DNA of 64,000 bases from Litchfieldia alkalitelluris (GCF_002019645.1 NZ_KV917374.1:2120696-2184695); one strand, 5' to 3'; positions 18,281-28,417 are shown, counted from the stretch's first letter. Numbers and translations: made by a program. The notes: generated from the sequence alone by a model not told the origin.

Positions 18281-21193
18281 TTAATTCTCATCCTGATCAC
18301 TTGGATCAGTCGGAGAGTCGTTGCCTGGGTCATTATCAGGCGGATTATTCTTTGAAGGATCCGCCTTTGGTGGATCTTCCTCTTTAGGTTCTTCCGGTTC
18401 TGGTTTTACTTCTTGATAGTCACCCTTTTTAACAATATCACTTGAGGCAAAAGGTGTTTCATTTCCATTTACATCAACAGCTGTAACATAATAGGCACCA
18501 ATGGCATTATTGAGAGATACTCGTAAATCATCTGTTGCTGGAACACTGCCTACCTTTTTGAAGTTAGTTGAATAATTAGCAGCTGCATAAATACGATAAC
18601 CTAGGATATCGTTATGGCTATGTTTTTTCCAAGAAAGTGTATTACCAGAGATAGTAACACCTGTTACTTTATTTGGTCTAGAACCATTATCCTTTACTTC
18701 GTCATCCTCAGTAATGACTAGGTTTTCCCATTTAGATGTTTTAGGTAAGACTTTTTCAATGGCAGCAGTATCAGTTAAGTCATGGTATTCTAAGAATTCT
18801 TTTTTAATCATGACTCCTTCTTGAACAAATTCAAGAGGTGCACTAGCAGGTACACGATATGCTTTATCATCGACTACAATATACTTACCTTTCGTTAAAC
18901 TGTCATCAACTTTATTCGGAACAAATTTAGTGTTGAAGATATCGTCAGCTATAAGGCCTGCTTCACGGCATAGTTCCGACGGTAATAAACCAGATAATAC
19001 ACAATATGATCTTCGTACAATACCACCAGGCATTTTAAATGGCTCTTCTGGATCTACAAGTTCTGGGCGGACATCATAAGCAGCATTCATGAGCTGTGAC
19101 CATAACATGATGTTTCGCACTGAGTAGTTCACATTTTTATGGCGGATACTAACTGGCTTAGGTGTATCATATCCAAGCCATGTTCCAAATGATACATTTG
19201 GGTTTGTTGCTACAAACCAGACATCCTTCAAATCTTGACCTGTACCTGTTTTACCAGCCCAATCAGAACTGAATTTTAGATGACTGTATAACGAAGTGGC
19301 AGTTCCACTACGAATAACGTCTCTCATTACATCTATTGTTAGATAAGCTGTTTGAGGTGAGAAGACTTCAACTTCTTCTACTTCATGTTCATATATGACT
19401 TCGCCTTCTTTGGTTGTAATCTTTTCAATCATATATCCATCAATAAATTTCCCACTATTTGCAAATGTTGAATAGGCATTTACGTTCTCTTCAACAGATA
19501 CACCATAATCAAGTGCACCTAATGCAATCGAGTGGGTCGTATAATCAACATCAACGAGGGAAGTGTAACCCATTTTTTCTAAGAAAGTAATTGGTTTCTT
19601 ATCAAAGTTATTAACATACGCTTTTACAGCAGGGACGTTTCTTGACATTTTTAAGGCATGTCTTATAGACATTAAACCATCATGATCGTTGGGACCACCA
19701 TAGTTTTGAACGTATTTTGAATATCCAGGATATTGATATGGAACATCTGCTAATATTGATCCTGGTTGTAATGTACCAAACTCAAAGGCTGGTGCATAAT
19801 CCAGCAGGGGTTTCATTGTCGATCCATTAGGACGTATCATTTGTGTTGCATGGTTTGTTTCTTCTCTATGGAAATCACGACCACCAACAAAACTTATAAT
19901 TTTACCAGTTTTGTTTTCAATTAAAACAGCACCAGTTTCTTCAGGTTCAATTTCATACTCACCTGTTTCAGGATTAGGTTTTGTATTTTTTATTTCAGGA
20001 CCAAAATAATCAAAGTTCTTTACGACATCTTGCATACGATCATAAATTTCTTTATCAATTGTAGTGTGAATTTGATAACCATTCTGTCTCAGTTGATTAT
20101 AAGCTGTAGAGTAATAATAGTTCTTAAGTTCACTATCAGCTTCTAAGTCTGCTTCTTCATAGCCTTCTTCTTCAGCAATTTTTGAAACTAAAATTTCAGT
20201 AGCTCTTGCTTCAACTTCATTAGTCAACCAAGGATATTCATCCCTAGTAGAAGGTATTGGATCAATCAGATGCGCTGCTAAATCAAATTGCAATGCTTCT
20301 TCAAATTGCTTTTGTGTGATCACTTCTGCTGTTAGCATACGGCGTAATACTATTTGCATTCTTTGTAGACCAGGATCGAGATTATCCTTAATATAATTGC
20401 CTTCTTCATTAAGCTGGTTATAAAAAGGAGTGTAAGCATAAGGATTTTGAGGTATTCCAGCTATAAATGCAGCTTGTGGAAGTGTTAAATCCTTTGCATC
20501 CACACCAAATAACCCCTGAGCCGCAGCTTGGACACCAGCAATATTTCGACCGCTTGAATTTCTCCCGAAAGAGACGATATTTAAATAAGCTTCGAGAATC
20601 TCATCTTTTTCAAAGAACTTCTCTAGTCTCATAGCTAGTAGTATTTCTTTAGCTTTACGATCAAATGAGACTTCATTTGTTAGGATTTGATTTTTTATTA
20701 ATTGTTGAGTTAGTGTACTTCCGCCTGTTTGCATCGGTGCACTTGTAACCTCTTGAATCATAGCACGGAGGATGGCTTTTGGAACAACTCCATTATGCTC
20801 ATAAAAATATTCATCCTCTGTAGCGATTACCGCATTAATTATATGAGGAGAAATCTGGCTTAAATCAACTTCTTCTCGTTCTAAATCTGTTCGTAATTTA
20901 CCTAAATAGATATTATTATCAAAATATACTTCTGTTGTTTCTTCATAGTTGTAAATATCTCTTTTCATATTATCATAGGCTCTAATAGGTTCTTCTTTTA
21001 CCAGTGATGCAAAATATCCAGCACCAACTCCACCCGCAAAAGTCACACCAAGGATCCCTATGATTAGGAAGATTAAGAATAAATTCCAAGTAACATTGTA
21101 TGTAATTCTTATCCCTTTCCATGCATGTTTATTTGTCACAATATGTTTTAACGAAAGCAATCGTTCACTCCACTGTGATTTATTAAACTTCAT
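18281..21193 (-). CDS. Class A penicillin-binding protein (PBP1A type) with fibronectin III domain
   Basis: This 970-residue bifunctional cell-wall synthase has a cytoplasmic start, a membrane anchor (about 33-58), a glycosyltransferase 51 domain (about 75-260; catalytic EDEYFYEH near 126, GGSTLTQQLIKN near 158) and a transpeptidase domain (about 350-700). The transpeptidase SXXK serine is in GSTMKPL near 457, SRN near 518 and KTGTG near 649. A fibronectin type III domain (about 815-905) and a proline/acidic tail rich in E, D, P and N end the protein. It polymerises and cross-links peptidoglycan outside the membrane. A start with AGGGGG upstream fits ATG 21193. Which B. subtilis PBP it replaces cannot be decided here. 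Confidence 0.93.
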   Translation of the reverse strand: MKFNKSQWSERLLSLKHIVTNKHAWKGIRITYNVTWNLFLIFLIIGILGVTFAGGVGAGYFASLVKEEPIRAYDNMKRDIYNYEETTEVYFDNNIYLGKLRTDLEREEVDLSQISPHIINAVIATEDEYFYEHNGVVPKAILRAMIQEVTSAPMQTGGSTLTQQLIKNQILTNEVSFDRKAKEILLAMRLEKFFEKDEILEAYLNIVSFGRNSSGRNIAGVQAAAQGLFGVDAKDLTLPQAAFIAGIPQNPYAYTPFYNQLNEEGNYIKDNLDPGLQRMQIVLRRMLTAEVITQKQFEEALQFDLAAHLIDPIPSTRDEYPWLTNEVEARATEILVSKIAEEEGYEEADLEADSELKNYYYSTAYNQLRQNGYQIHTTIDKEIYDRMQDVVKNFDYFGPEIKNTKPNPETGEYEIEPEETGAVLIENKTGKIISFVGGRDFHREETNHATQMIRPNGSTMKPLLDYAPAFEFGTLQPGSILADVPYQYPGYSKYVQNYGGPNDHDGLMSIRHALKMSRNVPAVKAYVNNFDKKPITFLEKMGYTSLVDVDYTTHSIALGALDYGVSVEENVNAYSTFANSGKFIDGYMIEKITTKEGEVIYEHEVEEVEVFSPQTAYLTIDVMRDVIRSGTATSLYSHLKFSSDWAGKTGTGQDLKDVWFVATNPNVSFGTWLGYDTPKPVSIRHKNVNYSVRNIMLWSQLMNAAYDVRPELVDPEEPFKMPGGIVRRSYCVLSGLLPSELCREAGLIADDIFNTKFVPNKVDDSLTKGKYIVVDDKAYRVPASAPLEFVQEGVMIKKEFLEYHDLTDTAAIEKVLPKTSKWENLVITEDDEVKDNGSRPNKVTGVTISGNTLSWKKHSHNDILGYRIYAAANYSTNFKKVGSVPATDDLRVSLNNAIGAYYVTAVDVNGNETPFASSDIVKKGDYQEVKPEPEEPKEEDPPKADPSKNNPPDNDPGNDSPTDPSDQDEN

Positions 21194-21276
21194 ATCATCA
21201 GCCCCCTAAAATCAAGTACATTATAGCATAAAGCAGAAGAGAAGTATTATTTTTTTGTTAATTTCCATTATTTTAT

Positions 21277-21304
21277 TTGACATAAAGCTTCTTTTTATGA
21301 TAAA
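21277..21304 (+). promoter_or_regulatory. Promoter of the tyrS leader
   Basis: A perfect TTGACA (21277-21282) is followed after 16 bases by GATAAA (21299-21304), placing the transcript start just ahead of the T-box. A TATGAT at 21296 overlaps but gives too short a spacer. Confidence 0.55.
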
Positions 21305-21327
21305 AAAACAGTAATACTTTAAACGCA

Positions 21328-21578
21328 CTTGAGAGGTCATAGTAGTGATAACTTCAATGTTATAGAGAGCTGATGGTTGGTGTAAATCAGTACATAGGTT
21401 ATCATGAATTACTACCTTTAGCTTCTTTTGGGAACATAATGATTGTAGTATCATCATTAGTAGCAAAAGACGGTTTTCCCGTTATCGAAACTTGAGATAA
21501 GAACATTCTTTGTTCTTAAGTAGGGTGGTACCGCGATCAAAACTCGCCCCTTCGTTTACGAAGGGGCGAGTTTTTTAT
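21328..21578 (+). ncRNA. T-box leader controlling tyrS
   Basis: The leader contains the T-box sequence AGGGTGGTACCGCG (21523-21536), which pairs with uncharged tRNA acceptor ends in the antiterminator, followed by a perfect terminator hairpin with T run (21539-21576). In stem I the loop-E pieces AGTA (21342) and GAA (21406) flank the specifier loop, which reads TTACTACC and contains the tyrosine codon UAC. Uncharged tRNA-Tyr should allow read-through into tyrS. The codon choice is read from sequence and agrees with the downstream gene. Confidence 0.93.
21539..21576 (+). terminator. T-box regulated terminator
   Basis: AAAACTCGCCCCTTCG pairs perfectly with CGAAGGGGCGAGTTTT and is followed by T's. 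The T-box sequence just upstream forms the competing antiterminator. Confidence 0.92.
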
Positions 21579-21666
21579 TTGATCTGCTCAGACCACATAT
21601 TGAAAGTACAATGATGTATATCAAAAAAATGTGTATCAATTTCTTGTAGAAAAAGGAGAGTCAAAC

Positions 21667-22929
21667 ATGGAAATTTTAGATGATTTACAGTTTAGAGGGT
21701 TAATTAATCAGGTGACAGATGAAGAGGGACTGAAATCCCTTTTAAATCAAGAAAGTGTAAAACTATACTGTGGGTTTGACCCTACAGCAGACAGTCTTCA
21801 TATTGGACATCTGGTTGGGGTGTTGGCATTAAAAAGATTCCAAATGGCAGGGCATCAACCTATTGCATTAGTTGGTGGTGCAACAGGTTTAATTGGTGAT
21901 CCTAGTGGTAAAAAAGCGGAAAGAACGTTAAATACGAAAGAAGTTGTTGAAGGCTTTAGCCAAAGTATCAAAAATCAATTATCTCAATTTCTAGATTTTA
22001 ATAAAGAAGGCAATCCAGCCCAAATTGCCAATAACTATGACTGGATTGGAAGCTTAGATCTGATTACTTTCTTACGTGATATTGGAAAAAGCTTCGGTTT
22101 AAACTATATGCTAGCAAAAGATTCAGTTGCCTCAAGATTAGAAGCAGGGATTTCATTTACTGAATTTAGCTACATGATTTTACAATCATATGATTTCCTT
22201 AAATTGTACGAAACACAAAATTGTAAGCTGCAAATTGGTGGTAGTGATCAATGGGGTAATATCACCGCTGGTCTTGAGTTAATCCGTAAATCTGTAGAAG
22301 AAGATTCAAAAGCATTTGGTTTAACAATTCCCCTAGTGACTAAATCGGATGGTACTAAGTTCGGTAAAACTGAAGGTGGAACAATCTGGTTAGATAAAGA
22401 AAAAACATCACCATATGAATTTTACCAGTTCTGGATTAATACAGATGACCGTGATGTAGTAAGATACTTGAAGTACTTTACATTCTTTACAAAAGAAGAA
22501 ATCGATGCACTTGAAGAGGAAACAAAAAACGCTCCTGAAAAGCGTCTTGGTCAAAAAGCATTAGCTGAGGAAGTAACTAAGCTCGTTCATGGTGAAGAGG
22601 CATTTGTTCAAGCTGTGAAAATCTCTGAAAGCCTATTTAGTGGAAATGTCGGGGATTTAACTGCGGACGAGATTAAGCAAGGCTTTAAAGATGTACCATC
22701 TTTCCAAGTTAACAATGAAGAGGAAGTAGGATTAATCGACCTACTTGTAAATAGTAAAATCTCTCCATCAAAACGCCAAGCACGTGAGGATATTTCAAAC
22801 GGTGCAATTTATGTAAATGGAGAAAGAGCCCAAGAGCTTGACCGTGTGATTTCAAAAGAAGATCGTATAGAAGGACAATTTACGATTATCAGAAGAGGCA
22901 AGAAGAAATACTACCTAATTAAATACTAA
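21667..22929 (+). CDS. tyrS: Tyrosyl-tRNA synthetase TyrS
   Basis: TyrS charges tRNA-Tyr with tyrosine. The 420-residue protein has the class I HIGH motif (DSLHIGHLVG, about 42-51), the KMSKS equivalent KFGKT (about 229-233) and a C-terminal S4 RNA-binding domain (about 355-418, SKRQAREDISNGAIYVNGE). Start ATG 21667 follows AAAGGAG; the upstream frame extension to 21631 lacks a ribosome site. Expression is controlled by the T-box leader. Confidence 0.96.
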   Translation: MEILDDLQFRGLINQVTDEEGLKSLLNQESVKLYCGFDPTADSLHIGHLVGVLALKRFQMAGHQPIALVGGATGLIGDPSGKKAERTLNTKEVVEGFSQSIKNQLSQFLDFNKEGNPAQIANNYDWIGSLDLITFLRDIGKSFGLNYMLAKDSVASRLEAGISFTEFSYMILQSYDFLKLYETQNCKLQIGGSDQWGNITAGLELIRKSVEEDSKAFGLTIPLVTKSDGTKFGKTEGGTIWLDKEKTSPYEFYQFWINTDDRDVVRYLKYFTFFTKEEIDALEEETKNAPEKRLGQKALAEEVTKLVHGEEAFVQAVKISESLFSGNVGDLTADEIKQGFKDVPSFQVNNEEEVGLIDLLVNSKISPSKRQAREDISNGAIYVNGERAQELDRVISKEDRIEGQFTIIRRGKKKYYLIKY

Positions 22930-23005
22930 GGTCTTTTTTAGAAAGCTTGTTTTTAATTGACCATAGTTACAATTTTTAACACAACAGATAATTAAAGTTA
23001 AATTA

Positions 23006-23044
23006 GAGAAGCAAATGAGACTTAATCTCGGTTGCTTCTTTTTT
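23006..23044 (+). terminator. Intrinsic terminator after tyrS
   Basis: AGAAGCAA plus inner GAGA pairs with TCTC plus TTGCTTCT, followed by T's. A second weaker hairpin with a T run (AAGCCA/TGGCTT, 23149-23177) lies further on, just before the MMPL gene. Confidence 0.8.
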
Positions 23045-23242
23045 GTATTATATACAATTGCTCAATGTGTAAAATAGCTGTTACATCCTAGCAGCATCCA
23101 TTCACCAGATATATATTGTTTGACGGTAAGAACGTGATGGACAGATATAAGCCACAAAAGGAATTGGCTTGTTTTTTGTTAAGAAATGATTATCAAAGAT
23201 GAAATATACAAATGCTAGGTAGAGATATATGGAGGGAAAGAA

Positions 23243-25390
23243 ATGGTGAATATAGGGAAATACATTTATCAACTAAGAAAACCTATCCTTTTTTTATGGC
23301 TTGTATTAATCATTGGATTTTCGATCTTAGCAATTAAGCTTCCATCGGTCTTAAGTGGTAATGGCTTTGCTTATGATGGAGATTATCAAGAAACCGAAGC
23401 TTTGCTAGAACAAGAATTTAACCAAGCAAAATCACAAATTATTTTGCTTTTTGAACGAGAAGCATTCATATCCGATGAAAAGTGGAAAGACTTTATATCG
23501 AACACATTCATCCAGATAGAAGATCTACCAGGGGTAGAAAATAAAGTAACACCATTTGAACATGAAGGCATGATGAAAGGGAACTTAGCGTATGGTCTCC
23601 TTATGTTTGATAAAGACTCTGAAGAGATGGATGCTGAAATTAATCAACTGCGAAAATTATTACCGAATGAAACAGGTATGGATGTTAGTCCTACAGGAGA
23701 ACCGGTAGTTGTAAAGGATTTGAATGAAGCAAGTCAAAAGGATTTAGTAAAAGCTGAAATGATCGGTCTCCCGATCGCTTTGCTTGTTTTAATTGCTGCA
23801 TTTGGTAGTTTGGTTGCAGCAAGTGTTCCGCTGTTAATTGGAATCATTTCGATCATTATTACAATGGGAATTCTATACTTGTTAAGTTTTCAAATGAACT
23901 TTTCAATTTTTTTATTAAATATAGTGCCGATGATTGGTTTGGCACTGAGTATCGACTTTGCCCTTTTGTTTATTAATAGGTATAAGGAAGAAATTAGAAC
24001 AAAGGAAATTCATGAGGCAATTTCCATTACGATTGCGACTGCAGGGCGTTCAATAATTTTTTCAGGTTTATGTGTGTTTATTGGACTGCTAGGACTTTTA
24101 TTTATCAAAATTGATCTATTCATGAACGTGGCTGTTGGTGGCATGGTGGTTGTGTTTGTATCAGTACTATCAGCAGTTACCTTTTTACCGGCACTACTAT
24201 CTTTATTAGGTAAGAAAATAAACTCGCTAAGTGTGATCAAATCACAAAATGATACAGAGGGTGTCTGGAGAAGGTTTGCTATTTTTGTCATGAAAAGACC
24301 AGTTAGTATGATGCTTCTCGCACTTAGTATATTGTTAATTAGTTTAGTTCCAGTGAAAGATATGAATTTAACTATCCCTGGTCTTGATGCATTGCCACCT
24401 AATTATGAAGCAAGAATTGCTCTTGAAACCTACAGAGACGTGTTCATTGATGAAAACAAAAACGAAGAACATAAAGTGATTGCTGTATTAGAAACACCCG
24501 GAGACGTCTTGGAGGAGGAAAATCTAACAAAAATCAAAGAAACAATTGATAAGATTATTCAACAAGAGAAAGTGTCACTTGTCGAGTCGCCGTTCTCGCT
24601 TCTAAATATAAACTCAGCTGAAGAAATGACACACCTCCTTGCGTTAGAGGATAATAACCCAGAGGTTATGGGAGTGCTTGATCGATATTCAGTAAATAAT
24701 AAAATGGTATTGAACGTCTATTTTGAGGATATAGAAAGTGCAAAAACGTGGGTGAGGTTTCAAAAAGATCACTCTCAAGAATTGAACATGTACTTGGGAG
24801 GAAGCCCGACCTTCGAACAAGAAATATTTGATGAAATATATGAAAAATCACCATATGGTTTAGCACTAATATTAGCCACCACCTTTTTTATTTTAATGGT
24901 CGCATTTCGTTCTTTATTAATCCCAATCAAAGCGATCGCAATGAATATCTTGAGTTTACTGGCAACGTTCGGGATTATTGTATGGATTTTTCAACAAGGA
25001 CATTTGGGTATTAATCCATCTGATATAAGTCTTATGGTTCCTGTTTTTGTATTCAGTCTTGTATTTGGTTTGAGTATGGATTACGAGGTTTTTTTCATTT
25101 CCCGAATACATGAAAACTATCTTGAATCAGGTAATAATGATGAAGCAACAGTCGAAGGGCTTGCTACAACTAGCAAAATCATTACTTCAGCAGCAGCGAT
25201 TATGATTGTTGTAACTGGTGCCTTTGGTTTTACTGGAGTGATGCCAGTGAAACAGGTTGGTGTAGGAATCGCGATTGCCATTTTTATTGATGCCACAATT
25301 GTACGAATGCTGTTGGTCCCATCTTTAATGAAGTTATTTGGGGACTGGAATTGGTGGTATTTTGGGAAGAAAAAAATTGAACGAGGATAA
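23243..25390 (+). CDS. MMPL-family (RND-type) membrane transporter
   Basis: The 715-residue product has the MMPL layout: TM1 (about 13-33), a large extracellular loop, a five-helix bundle (about 170-325), a second single helix (about 350-370), another extracellular loop and a final helix bundle (about 535-700). The conserved segments SIDFALLFINRYKEE (about 235-249) and GLSMDYEVFFISRIHE (about 612-627) supply the Asp-Tyr pairs used for proton coupling. It resembles B. subtilis YdfJ/YdgH; the substrate (lipid, drug or peptide) is unknown. It is a single gene with a GGAGG ribosome site, not part of the usual synteny here. Confidence 0.88.
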   Translation: MVNIGKYIYQLRKPILFLWLVLIIGFSILAIKLPSVLSGNGFAYDGDYQETEALLEQEFNQAKSQIILLFEREAFISDEKWKDFISNTFIQIEDLPGVENKVTPFEHEGMMKGNLAYGLLMFDKDSEEMDAEINQLRKLLPNETGMDVSPTGEPVVVKDLNEASQKDLVKAEMIGLPIALLVLIAAFGSLVAASVPLLIGIISIIITMGILYLLSFQMNFSIFLLNIVPMIGLALSIDFALLFINRYKEEIRTKEIHEAISITIATAGRSIIFSGLCVFIGLLGLLFIKIDLFMNVAVGGMVVVFVSVLSAVTFLPALLSLLGKKINSLSVIKSQNDTEGVWRRFAIFVMKRPVSMMLLALSILLISLVPVKDMNLTIPGLDALPPNYEARIALETYRDVFIDENKNEEHKVIAVLETPGDVLEEENLTKIKETIDKIIQQEKVSLVESPFSLLNINSAEEMTHLLALEDNNPEVMGVLDRYSVNNKMVLNVYFEDIESAKTWVRFQKDHSQELNMYLGGSPTFEQEIFDEIYEKSPYGLALILATTFFILMVAFRSLLIPIKAIAMNILSLLATFGIIVWIFQQGHLGINPSDISLMVPVFVFSLVFGLSMDYEVFFISRIHENYLESGNNDEATVEGLATTSKIITSAAAIMIVVTGAFGFTGVMPVKQVGVGIAIAIFIDATIVRMLLVPSLMKLFGDWNWWYFGKKKIERG

Positions 25391-25494
25391 CATGAAACTC
25401 TGCTCAGGGCAACCTAATGGATTTTGGCCAAAAGGCGATGGTGTCTCGTACTAGATGCCAAAGCGAAGGTGAAATTTAATGCTTTTTGTATCGT

Positions 25495-25526
25495 AAAAAA
25501 ACCCCCGGAAAAATCCAGGGGTTTTG
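25495..25526 (-). terminator. Terminator after rpsD
   Basis: On the minus strand an AACCCCTGG / CCGGGGGTT hairpin is followed by a run of seven T's. Confidence 0.88.
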
Positions 25527-25536
25527 TTCGTACTTA

Positions 25537-26139
25537 TTAACGAGAGTAGAACTCAACGATAAGAGCTTCGTTAATTTCAGCAGGTAATTCAGAACGCTCT
25601 GGTAAGCGAGTGAAAGTTGCTTCTAATTTCTCAGCATCAAAAGTTAAGTAATCTGGTACGAAGTTGTTAGTTTCAACAGCTTCTTTAACAACGTCAAGGT
25701 TACGAGATTTTTCACGTAATGTAATTGTTTGACCAAGCTTCACGCGGTATGAAGGAATATCTAAACGACTTCCATCAACTAAAATGTGACCATGGTTAAC
25801 TAATTGACGAGCTTGACGACGTGTGCGAGCTAAACCTGCACGATAAACTATGTTATCAAGACGAGATTCTAAAAGAACCATGAAGTTTTCACCGTGCTTA
25901 CCTTGCATTTTACTAGCAGCATCAAATGTATTACGGAATTGACGCTCATTTACTCCGAACATATGACGTAATTTTTGCTTTTCTTGTAATTGTAAACCAT
26001 ACTCAGAAAGCTTTTTACGTTGGTTTGGACCATGTTGTCCTGGAGCGTATGGACGCTTTTCTAATTCTTTACCTGTACCACTTAATGAAATGCCAAGACG
26101 ACGGGATAATTTCCAGCTTGGACCTGTATAACGAGCCAT
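25537..26139 (-). CDS. rpsD: 30S ribosomal protein S4
   Basis: S4 nucleates assembly of the 30S subunit by binding 16S rRNA. The 200-residue protein has the typical start [15 protein letters not shown], the tract [17 protein letters not shown] and an S4 RNA-binding domain (about 90-155, [31 protein letters not shown]). This is the zinc-free form, with no N-terminal CXXC cluster. The ATG at 26137-26139 follows AAGGAGG; the frame extension upstream is the ribosome site itself. It is transcribed alone, as in B. subtilis. Confidence 0.97.
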   Translation of the reverse strand: MARYTGPSWKLSRRLGISLSGTGKELEKRPYAPGQHGPNQRKKLSEYGLQLQEKQKLRHMFGVNERQFRNTFDAASKMQGKHGENFMVLLESRLDNIVYRAGLARTRRQARQLVNHGHILVDGSRLDIPSYRVKLGQTITLREKSRNLDVVKEAVETNNFVPDYLTFDAEKLEATFTRLPERSELPAEINEALIVEFYSR

Positions 26140-26333
26140 GAATGACTCCTCCTTCAAATGTTTTTATTTTGTTGTAAAATAAAAACAGATGTGACTCAAT
26201 ACATTTATGGACATTTTATTTTCATGTACCCTCGCTCTAGCAGCCAAAGAGTTACTCGACACACCATCTTAAAACATTAAGAGGAATAAAATGAACACAT
26301 AAAGTTATCACATACGCTGCAATATTTTACACA
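26140..26333 (-). promoter_or_regulatory. rpsD 5' leader, probable S4 autoregulatory region
   Basis: The promoter places the transcript start about 190 bases before the rpsD start codon. In B. subtilis rpsD is autoregulated through a long leader bound by S4, and this leader has similar length. I did not establish its fold, so the regulatory call rests on position and length. Confidence 0.5.
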
Positions 26334-26339
26334 ACGAAT

Positions 26340-26368
26340 ATTATATGATTTTTAGCCTGTAAAGTCAA
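26340..26368 (-). promoter_or_regulatory. Sigma-A promoter of rpsD
   Basis: On the minus strand TTGACT (26363-26368), a 17-base spacer and TATAAT (26340-26345) form a near-perfect promoter. Confidence 0.9.
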
Positions 26369-26402
26369 GTTGCTTTATAGACTCTAATTTGTTTTACTCA
26401 TT

Positions 26403-26432
26403 TTGACAATTAAATAAGGAAATATCTACAAT
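26403..26432 (+). promoter_or_regulatory. Sigma-A promoter of the diguanylate cyclase gene
   Basis: TTGACA (26403-26408), an 18-base spacer and TACAAT (26427-26432) lie 110 bp before dgcP, divergent from the rpsD promoter 35 bp away. Confidence 0.75.
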
Positions 26433-26541
26433 TTTATCTTATAATAAAATTAAGAAATTATATTGAGCATCTTTTCTGAATGTTGTTTGTATTAGCTAGT
26501 TATTAAAAGGTGTTTATATAAACTAAGAACGGTGAGAAATT

Positions 26542-28374
26542 GTGGGTGATGATAATATGTTATTACAGCAAGACGAAGTTCAACAATTACTTATTTTTAA
26601 GAGCAGCTTATATGAAATAATGACTCTTGAGAACGAAAACGACAATATCGTTGAAAAATTAGTTGAACAGGTAAAAATTGTGTTTGCGATTAGGAATGTT
26701 TCTATCTTTTTGTATGATGAATGGAAAGAAAGATATATACTATCAGCAACAACTCAGCCAACTTCTTTAAAAAAATTCGAAATTACTTCTCCCGAGGAAG
26801 TTAAGGATTCAAGTGAATGGAAACTACCAATGGAAATAAATGGTGAAAATATCGGGGTTATGTTGTTCGAACTTGAAGACTTTTCTTCAATAAGCACTAA
26901 ATTAATTATGTCCATTGTAACCGAGTGCACGAAAATAGTTGATCGCTTTCAAAGACTGTCTAAGTTTTTAAATGAAGAGCTCCGTTATGAACGGTTATTT
27001 GGTTTAACAGCCAAGTTCCATTCTTCCATGAATATTGATGATGTTCTTGGTGAAGTGATAAAAACACTTCAAAATGTGTATCCAACTTTTACATATTATT
27101 TATTGTTATCACATGATAATGTTGCAAGTGATAACCTACCAATAAAAGATTTAAAATATCATAATTATGAGAGCTCTGCAGCTGTACAAGCATTTGTTAC
27201 TGGAAATATACAAAGAGAAGATTTTATTAAAAATCGGCAATCGGCGCTTTATGCACCATTAAAAGGAAAGCAAGGTGTATATGGGGTTCTCCAAGTAATC
27301 GCACCAAATCATGTGATATTTCCAAACCATGAAACCAATTTTATCGAGTTACTTGCAAATACAGCAGGCAGTGCGTTAGAAAATGCCCAACTTTACCAGC
27401 AATCTAAAAGACTTGTAGCAGATCTCCAACTTATAAATGACACAACTCATCGATTGAATTCAAACCTTAGATTAACTGATACTATTTCATTTATGTCCGA
27501 ACAAATTATTAAATACTTAGTAGCGGATGAGGTTGGATTTATAAGTTTTGAATTAGGTAAAGATTCTCAAGTGCTTCCGGGCAGTACAGGCTATTTCTTT
27601 TCGGAAGAAGCATTAAGCATTATTGAATTCTCACAAGCAAAAATCAAAGATGAACGTGACACGTTATTTGTGGGTGACTTTGATCATGATATTGTCGAAG
27701 ATGAGGAGTCAACAAAGTTTAGTTCATTAATGGCTGTGCCTATGGTTCATAATGGTGAGGTTAAGGGCATTGCAATCGTTCTACATAGAAATCCATATTT
27801 CTTTTCATTTGACACATTTAAATTGTTTCAATCTCTTATTCATCATTCAACCTTGGCTTTTTCAAACTCAACGTTACGTGAAGAACTTGAGAATTTGGTG
27901 ATAACGGATCATTTAACAAAGCTGCGATCACGTAATTTTCTTGATGATAGAATTCATAAATCAATGGAAAACGATTTACAAGGAACCTTCATCTTAATTG
28001 ATATTGATAATTTTAAGAATATTAATGATACGCATGGCCATCAGGTCGGAGACTCGGTCATTATACAGGTGGCTGATTTGCTAAAAGCGAATATAAGAGA
28101 TCAAGATATCGGTGCAAGGTGGGGTGGTGAGGAGCTTGCCATTTACTTACCAAAAGTAGCAAAGCAGGTTGGAGTCGTCGTCGCTAATAGACTCGTTGAG
28201 AAAGTCCAAAGTAATACAAAACCAAAAGTAACCATCTCCTGTGGAATCGCCGATTGGAAAAAAGAGCAGAAAGATACCGTTCAAAATCTTTTCCATCGTG
28301 CCGACAAGGCGTTATATGCTGCAAAAGAGGCTGGGAAGAACAGGGTCATTGTGCAGGGAATGGTTGTGAATTAA
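26542..28374 (+). CDS. dgcP: GAF-GGDEF diguanylate cyclase (DgcP/YtrP type)
   Basis: The 610-residue soluble protein carries GAF-like sensor repeats (about residues 10-145, 150-295 and 305-440) followed by a GGDEF domain (about 445-605). The active-site motif reads GGEEL near 527, with an intact inhibitory-site motif RDQD five residues upstream, so it should make cyclic di-GMP and be feedback-inhibited. No EAL domain is present. B. subtilis DgcP (YtrP) has a similar build and lies in the same neighbourhood. The start is GTG 26542 after GGTGAG, or ATG 26557; the two differ by 5 residues. The ligands of the GAF domains are unknown. Confidence 0.88.
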   Translation: MGDDNMLLQQDEVQQLLIFKSSLYEIMTLENENDNIVEKLVEQVKIVFAIRNVSIFLYDEWKERYILSATTQPTSLKKFEITSPEEVKDSSEWKLPMEINGENIGVMLFELEDFSSISTKLIMSIVTECTKIVDRFQRLSKFLNEELRYERLFGLTAKFHSSMNIDDVLGEVIKTLQNVYPTFTYYLLLSHDNVASDNLPIKDLKYHNYESSAAVQAFVTGNIQREDFIKNRQSALYAPLKGKQGVYGVLQVIAPNHVIFPNHETNFIELLANTAGSALENAQLYQQSKRLVADLQLINDTTHRLNSNLRLTDTISFMSEQIIKYLVADEVGFISFELGKDSQVLPGSTGYFFSEEALSIIEFSQAKIKDERDTLFVGDFDHDIVEDEESTKFSSLMAVPMVHNGEVKGIAIVLHRNPYFFSFDTFKLFQSLIHHSTLAFSNSTLREELENLVITDHLTKLRSRNFLDDRIHKSMENDLQGTFILIDIDNFKNINDTHGHQVGDSVIIQVADLLKANIRDQDIGARWGGEELAIYLPKVAKQVGVVVANRLVEKVQSNTKPKVTISCGIADWKKEQKDTVQNLFHRADKALYAAKEAGKNRVIVQGMVVN

Positions 28375-28383
28375 TTTATTTTT

Positions 28384-28417
28384 AAGTGCTTCGCTCGGTT
28401 GAGTGGGGCGCTTTTTT
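28384..28417 (+). terminator. Intrinsic terminator after dgcP
   Basis: AAGTGCT and CTC pair with GAG and GGCGCTT (with G-U pairs), followed by T's. It separates dgcP from the repeat array, so the array is probably not transcribed from the dgcP promoter. Confidence 0.8.
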
